A stretch of 64,000 nucleotides of DNA from Panax quinquefolius (lineage: Eukaryota > Streptophyta > Magnoliopsida > Apiales > Araliaceae): the NCBI GenBank assembly GCA_020205615.1, contig CM035171.1, positions 7,209,399 to 7,273,398 on the forward strand, given 5' to 3'. This document shows, one piece after another, positions 59,679-64,000 of the stretch (positions are counted from its first letter, which is position 1; each line of letters starts with the position of its first letter). Made by a program: the position numbers and the translations under genes. A model generated the notes under the pieces. That model did no database searches, was not told the origin of the DNA, and saw only the letters and a list, made by a program, of their open reading frames with translations.

Positions 59679-60230
59679 GATTTGAATCTTTATTGAACAT
59701 ATGCAGCCAACGCCGTTTTGAGCGTTCGCCCCGAGGCACATAAATGGGGAGGCCGAGAGGATTTCATGAGACAGGAGATAAATATCTTTGAAATCGACTT
59801 CGCTCGAGAAAGGGTCGATCAAAGACGCTTCTTCATACCATCGATGGCCTTCAAAGAGACTTAGATCGGGCTAGGATGGACTTGAAGACGTCTGACGATG
59901 AGCTGAGAACCACGAGGATGGGTGGTGCGTCCAAGTAGCCCGGTCAACAAGTTTTAACTAATATGAACGCTCACGCCGGATGGTCGAAGAAAACCTACTC
60001 CTCAAGGCCACAAATGAGGAGTTTTCTTGACCAACCAAGTCAAGCGATTCAACTTGGCGAGGCTCAAAGCGAAGACTCGGGACGAGGAGCGAAGACATAA
60101 GGCCAAACGCCACAAACTTCGTGGCTATAAAATAAAAGAGCTTGAGGGATTCGGGCCCTCTTCCGTATCAAGAGCTGCGAAAAGCAAATTCAAACGGACT
60201 ACTGAATTCGGATGAGCTTAATGTCGAAAT

Positions 60231-60889
60231 CACGAAGGTCTATTCAGAGGGTACAAGAAGGCTGTAGGCCGAGGTAAAGAAAAGTTATATCTTTGCTTTC
60301 AATTTGGATCTCGATCTTCTTAACTCAGAGGACGAATTCAAGGTGGTGCCTCAATGTCCTTCCCGCTTTTATTCGATCGTAAAAATTAACTGTTTATGTT
60401 TTTGGGATTGTTTAAAACTTTTTGTATGGATTTTGACAACGTTTCTATGTTTGTGTAACTAGTTAATGTTATGGATGAATCGAATGAATGAATGTTTTAT
60501 TTTATTGATGAATCTTCAACTTTCTTGATTATGACTTATGTTTTGGTTAATTTCTTGTCAATAATTCAGTATCAATGAACTGAACTCAAATAGTGAATCA
60601 TCTAAGGCATATAACAGTTAATTTATGAAATGAAGTGAATTAAATTTTATGGACAGAATATAACTGAACTAAATTGAATGAACTGAACTCAACACTTAAA
60701 TAAAATAAAGTAATATATACTCATCGATACCGAAGTGTGAGATCGGTCATGTGTCAAATGAATTCGGTTGATCCTCTTTGCACCATCAAGATCTTGCTTA
60801 CCACTCGGGGTAAAACAAGTATATAAGGACATTTGTTTACCACTCGGGGTGAAACAATTATATAAGGACCAAGATATAAGGATCAAGAT
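60231..60889. other. Spacer of the second Tat element
   Basis: This is the stretch between the antisense gene and the tandem repeat. It corresponds to about 21720-22050 of the first copy, where a similar AT-rich spacer with gaactgaact-like repeats is found. No gene is visible. Confidence 0.5.
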
Positions 60890-61262
60890 ATAAGGATCAC
60901 GAAATTTGTCTACCACACTGGGTCACAAATTCATAGGAACACTCCTGACAATAAAGCTGCCATCGAATGGCCAACGAGTCCTACCATACCTCCTTACTTC
61001 AGTGGACCATTGATTTTACCGCCCTCGATAAAAATAATATAGGATCATAGGATTTGTCTACACCACCGGGCAACAAATGAATGGGTCGCCATCGAATGGC
61101 CAAATGAGTCCTACCATACCTCCTTACTTGATGGACCATTGATTTTACCGCCTCAGAAAACAATATAGGATCATAGGATTTGTCTACCACGCCTTGGAAA
61201 CAAATGAATGGGTCGCCATCGAATGGCCAGCGAGTCCTACCATACCTCCTTACTTCATTGTG
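60890..61262. repeat. Tandem ~128-bp repeat in the second Tat element
   Basis: Nearly three units contain ggatttgtctaccac, gccatcgaatggcca and gtcctaccatacctccttac. The period, measured from catcgaatgg (60961, 61090, 61218), is about 128 bp. It occupies the same place, just after integrase, as the ~43-bp repeat of the first copy. The ctaccat core may be the reverse of atggtag-type sequence in that array. Confidence 0.75.
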
Positions 61263-61379
61263 AACTTAGGACAAATAGAACAAGATCAATTGTGAAAAAG
61301 TGACTTTTATCGATAAATGGACAATCGTGTACGGACTTAGGTAAATTAACTTAATCTCTATTGAAAATATTTCAAGCCC

Positions 61380-62114
61380 TGCCTGCACGCCAAGTGTTCT
61401 TGATCTCGGAACCATCTAATGCCTTTAACCGATAAGTGTCCGGCTTTGATACTTGATCACCTCATACGGCCCTTCCCATTCGGATTAATCTTTCTGTGTG
61501 TTTTGAGGCGTAGATGCTTGAGGCTTCTCTGAGGATCGTAAGTCTCCTACTTCGAATCACAAAGCTCAATTCTTTGTTGTAATGTTTGGCTACTCTTCGT
61601 TGATAAGCGCCCAATTTGAACAAAGCTACCTCTCTCGACTTCTTCTAGCAGATCCAGTTGGCCTTCATCCTTCACATTGTAGATCTCTTTGAACTGACCG
61701 ACCAAGACTTGAGATCCGATTTCGATCGAACTAAGGCATCGCATTACATAGCCAATCGAAAGGGTGAATCTTCGTGGTGGTCCTCTGGTAGTCCCAGAAG
61801 CCCACAAAGACACCGAGCAGCTTATTCGCCATCTTCCTTTAGCTTCATCCAACAAGGCTGATCCCATTCAGCCAGTCATTCTGTTGGTCACCTCGACTTC
61901 ACCTATCTGACCGTGGATGAGCCACCAAGTCTTCTTTGTCTCAATCCCCCTCCTTTAAAAATCCTTCAAATTTTGATCCCATTTAACCCAAGTCCCATTG
62001 TCCGACATCAACACTTTAGAATCCTGTCAAACACTACTTTACTTTCTTTTATGAACTTCAAACACTCTTGTTCTGCTATTAACCAAGTGGCTTGCCTCTA
62101 CCCACTTAGTCATG
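61380..62114 (-). pseudogene. Integrase remnant of the second Tat element
   Basis: On the minus strand, from the gap: MTKWVEAS, then fragments matching the DDE core of the first copy in broken frames, LDEAKGRW, and VGQFKEIYNVKDEGQLDLLEEV (61547-61867) matching 20815-20880. Stops and indels are frequent. It ends in a Tat-type linker near 61380. It is cut by the gap at 62115, upstream of which the rest of pol should lie. Confidence 0.75.
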
Positions 62115-62214
62115 NNNNNNNNNNNNNNNNNNNNNNNNNNNNNNNNNNNNNNNNNNNNNNNNNNNNNNNNNNNNNNNNNNNNNNNNNNNNNNNNNNNNNN
62201 NNNNNNNNNNNNNN
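62115..62214. other. Assembly gap (100 N)
   Basis: One hundred N bases, a conventional placeholder for a gap of unknown size. It separates the broken integrase from a GRAS gene that is cut within codon 70. Confidence 0.99.
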
Positions 62215-62422
62215 GTACCCACATGACTTGTTGAGCCAAGGTGATGTCATTGTTTTCTAGGGCACTTGCACAATGAAGAAGTAGCTTCTCTATACAAGCT
62301 CCGTCGAGGCTGCCTAGACAACCGTGTAGGGCACCTGATAGAGAATTTTGCGGAGAGGAATTAAAAAGGGTAGAGCTTTGTAAAGAAATGGAAGATGTGC
62401 TTCCTCTAAGCTCAGTTTTCAT
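62215..62422 (-). CDS. GRAS transcription factor, SCL32-like, N-terminus only
   Basis: From the ATG at 62422, 69 codons run into the gap. After a Ser/Asn-rich start (MKTELRGSTSSISLQSS), residues 33-69 read GCLGSLDGACIEKLLLHCA, then SALENNDITLAQQVMWV. This is the beginning of the GRAS domain (first leucine-rich region) as in SCARECROW-LIKE 32. GRAS proteins are plant nuclear regulators; SCL32-type genes are usually single-exon and about 400-450 aa. The missing 3' part lies in the gap or has been replaced by the retroelement beyond it. The leader and promoter are at 62423-62760. Confidence 0.85.
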
Positions 62423-62767
62423 AGTTTCTATATATTTCTGTGGTTGAGAATTAGGGTTTTGTGGTGTTTTTTACGTGCATGGAAGGTTTGATGAGAGCTT
62501 CAAATTAGGAAGAATTAAGAGATCGAGAAGAGGAAAAGGGTTTAGTTGTCAGTTTGTTTCTGGTTAATTTGACACGCGTATGATTGATATTGGTCAGTAG
62601 GATTGAAAAAGGCTAGGGGTTTATCTGATTTTAGATGTGAATTCAATTCGCAAGATGATCAAGAAATATGAGGTCCGGGCCATGTCGTTGAGAACTTTAC
62701 ATGGAGAGAAAAGAGAGAAGGTCAGTTTATCTTATACAAACTGGGACCATATATATACACACGCGCG

Positions 62768-62818
<51 letters not shown>

Positions 62819-62981
62819 AGAAAATGTTCTTAATTAATTGTTAGATAATTATCAAAATTAATGAATAATGAGTTTTAAGCTAACCTAAAATGACAAGACT
62901 ACCTGGTGTATCCCGTTGTCTATATAAAAAAATTTATTATTTAGTTTGGTTGCGCTTTTATTATTAGACATTAATTATGAT
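62423..62981. other. 5' flank of the GRAS gene
   Basis: Probable leader and promoter. A CA/CG then TA microsatellite lies at 62757-62815. No other gene is seen. Confidence 0.5.
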
Positions 62982-63869
62982 CACTATGAAAAAAAAATCT
63001 ATCAATGACCAATATATATCAATGACCTGAGCATATCTGGGTCATTTGATAGTCTTCTAGCGACAGATATCGGCGACCCGACCTATAATCCGATCAGCTA
63101 AGTGATATCCGCGACCACGATTCGATCGTTGATCGATCATTAGAACAAATTTCCCATCAAAATTGGCGAGAAAATGTTGGTAGCGTAGTTTTTTTTTCGA
63201 CCCATTGTAATCAGACGACCACATGCGATTATTGATAAGTCCATGTCATTAAAATCGGCGACCGCGTGCGATCGCGAGATATGATCGTGATTATCCTAAA
63301 TGAAATCGATGTCGGGCATTAAACTCGACCACGAACATAGAAGGAAAAAAAAAAGGGAGGCTGCGAAATAGAGAGAGGAGAAAGGAAAGGGAGAGGAAGG
63401 GAGTTCGATTAATCATGCCACTACCACCTACCACCACCACTGCCTAAGGAGATCAAAATTTTTAAGCAGTGAGTTTGATTGAATCTTCTAAACAGTATTT
63501 TATCTTCATTCATTGTAATTTCTTGAATCGTGCTTGAAATTGTATGTGAATTCTTTGGATTTAGCGATTGTGTGCATGAATACAGTGTATTGGGTAATTC
63601 GTTTAGTCACCTATCAAATTGGGTAATTTATTTTTGTTTTAAAATAGGTTTTGTCATCAAATCTGGTAACCTAATCTGGGTATTGGGTAATTCGTTTAGA
63701 TTTTTATTTGTAATTTGTTTTAGTATCACAATTACTCCACACAAATAGAATTTGATTATTATTGCTTCTTTACCATTGTTGTCTGTAGTGAACTATTATG
63801 GCAAAAAGTCCACGACAAATTATCTCATTTAGAAAACAAAATGGAATGTAATAACTAAAATTTAAATAT

Positions 63870-63903
<34 letters not shown>

Positions 63904-64000
63904 TTAGATTAGATTAAATACTGGTATGTATTTATATTGGTTAGATTAGATTAAATACTATTAAATTCTTCAAGTAGTTGTTCGATTTGATTGGGTTTCC
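62982..64000. mobile_element. Probable left end of a CACTA (En/Spm) transposon
   Basis: It starts cactatgaaaaaaaaatcta, like the CACTA terminal repeat. It is followed by about 330 bp of subterminal sequence rich in gcgacc, gatcg and cgatc motifs in both orientations (63055-63320), as in plant CACTA ends. Beyond 63340 a purine-rich block and AT-rich sequence with a TA run (63872-63901) follow, without a transposase. The right end lies outside the window. Part of the stretch after 63340 may not belong to it. Confidence 0.5.

Larger units (their letters stand above)
52659..60230 (+). pseudogene. Spliced antisense gene of the second Tat element, twice interrupted
   Basis: Its ATG (52659) starts MASQDSEQSSPLLVTPINAV. 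The PF04195-like region follows (PFPLHAFIVTIFGVLRAWG, then FRHEVGVEPS) up to 53215, where a solo LTR interrupts it. It resumes at 55824 with KFERRSLVNTPS-like codons and keeps the Trp (DEWKYGLLSKQAWLYDHK) that is a stop in the other copy. A donor tgtaagt (56110-56116) and acceptor tttag (56188-56192) lead into exon B (EFEDFLSGKS ... HTDGNLLDEGMSYLAK), ending at a gtaatt donor at 57038. A second solo LTR fills the next intron region (57101-59678). Exon C starts after tatgcag near 59706, with a coiled coil up to about 60230. Frameshifts make it non-functional. Confidence 0.65.
51642..62114 (-). mobile_element. Second Tat-lineage element, minus strand, split by two solo LTRs
   Basis: Read on the minus strand, the window holds integrase (62114-61500), a spacer with tandem repeats, an antisense gene (plus strand) and a 3' LTR (52280-51642). 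It is homologous in order and sequence to 20300-25742. The 5' half of the element is cut by the scaffold gap. Two chromovirus solo LTRs (53216-55823 and 57101-59678) account for 5.2 kb of its length. Without them the visible part is about 5.3 kb. Both pol and the antisense gene are broken. Confidence 0.75.

Noticed and set aside
61913..62260. An open frame passing through the assembly gap
   Set aside because: The N bases give no information, and the two sides belong to different genes.

Overview
This 64 kb window is nuclear DNA from a flowering plant, most likely a eudicot. The evidence is spliced genes with short exons and AT-rich introns, plant-only families (TPS-b terpene synthase, NPH3/BTB, GRAS SCL32-like), and dense Ty3/gypsy LTR retrotransposons and MITEs. 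I cannot name the species. A 100-N scaffold gap lies at 62115-62214.

Layout. 1-16704 is a nested pair of Tekay/Del-type chromoviruses of one family, with unusually long LTRs (about 2.4 kb). The outer copy enters from outside the window and ends at 16704. The inner copy (860-10536) sits in its gag. The outer copy also holds an LTR-related segment carrying fourteen ~59-bp tandem repeats. 16709-16917 is a ~209-bp terpene synthase exon fragment caught between retrotransposons. 16918-about 25742 is a 5'-truncated Tat-lineage Ty3/gypsy element with two RNase H domains, an integrase and a spliced antisense gene.

26524-34089 holds a tandem pair of TPS-b terpene synthase genes. The first is a pseudogene with three disabling lesions. 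The second is intact in sequence (7 exons, 606 codons). 35375-37007 is an intron-containing enolase pseudogene on the minus strand. 37201-42192 is MITE-rich intergenic DNA. 43007-44591 is an intact LSM8 gene (98 aa), and 45972-48668 (minus) is an intact BTB/NPH3 gene (534 aa); these two converge.

51642-62114 is a second Tat-lineage element on the minus strand. It is split by two solo LTRs of the chromovirus family, in opposite orientations, each with a 5-bp target duplication. After the gap, 62215-62422 (minus) is the N-terminus of an SCL32-like GRAS gene. A probable CACTA transposon end begins at 62982.

Probably functional host genes: the TPS at 31225-34089, LSM8, the BTB/NPH3 gene, and the GRAS gene that is cut off by the gap. 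They share no pathway. Most of the remaining sequence is decayed mobile DNA. The retrotransposon reading frames carry many small indels, so they are annotated as remnants.
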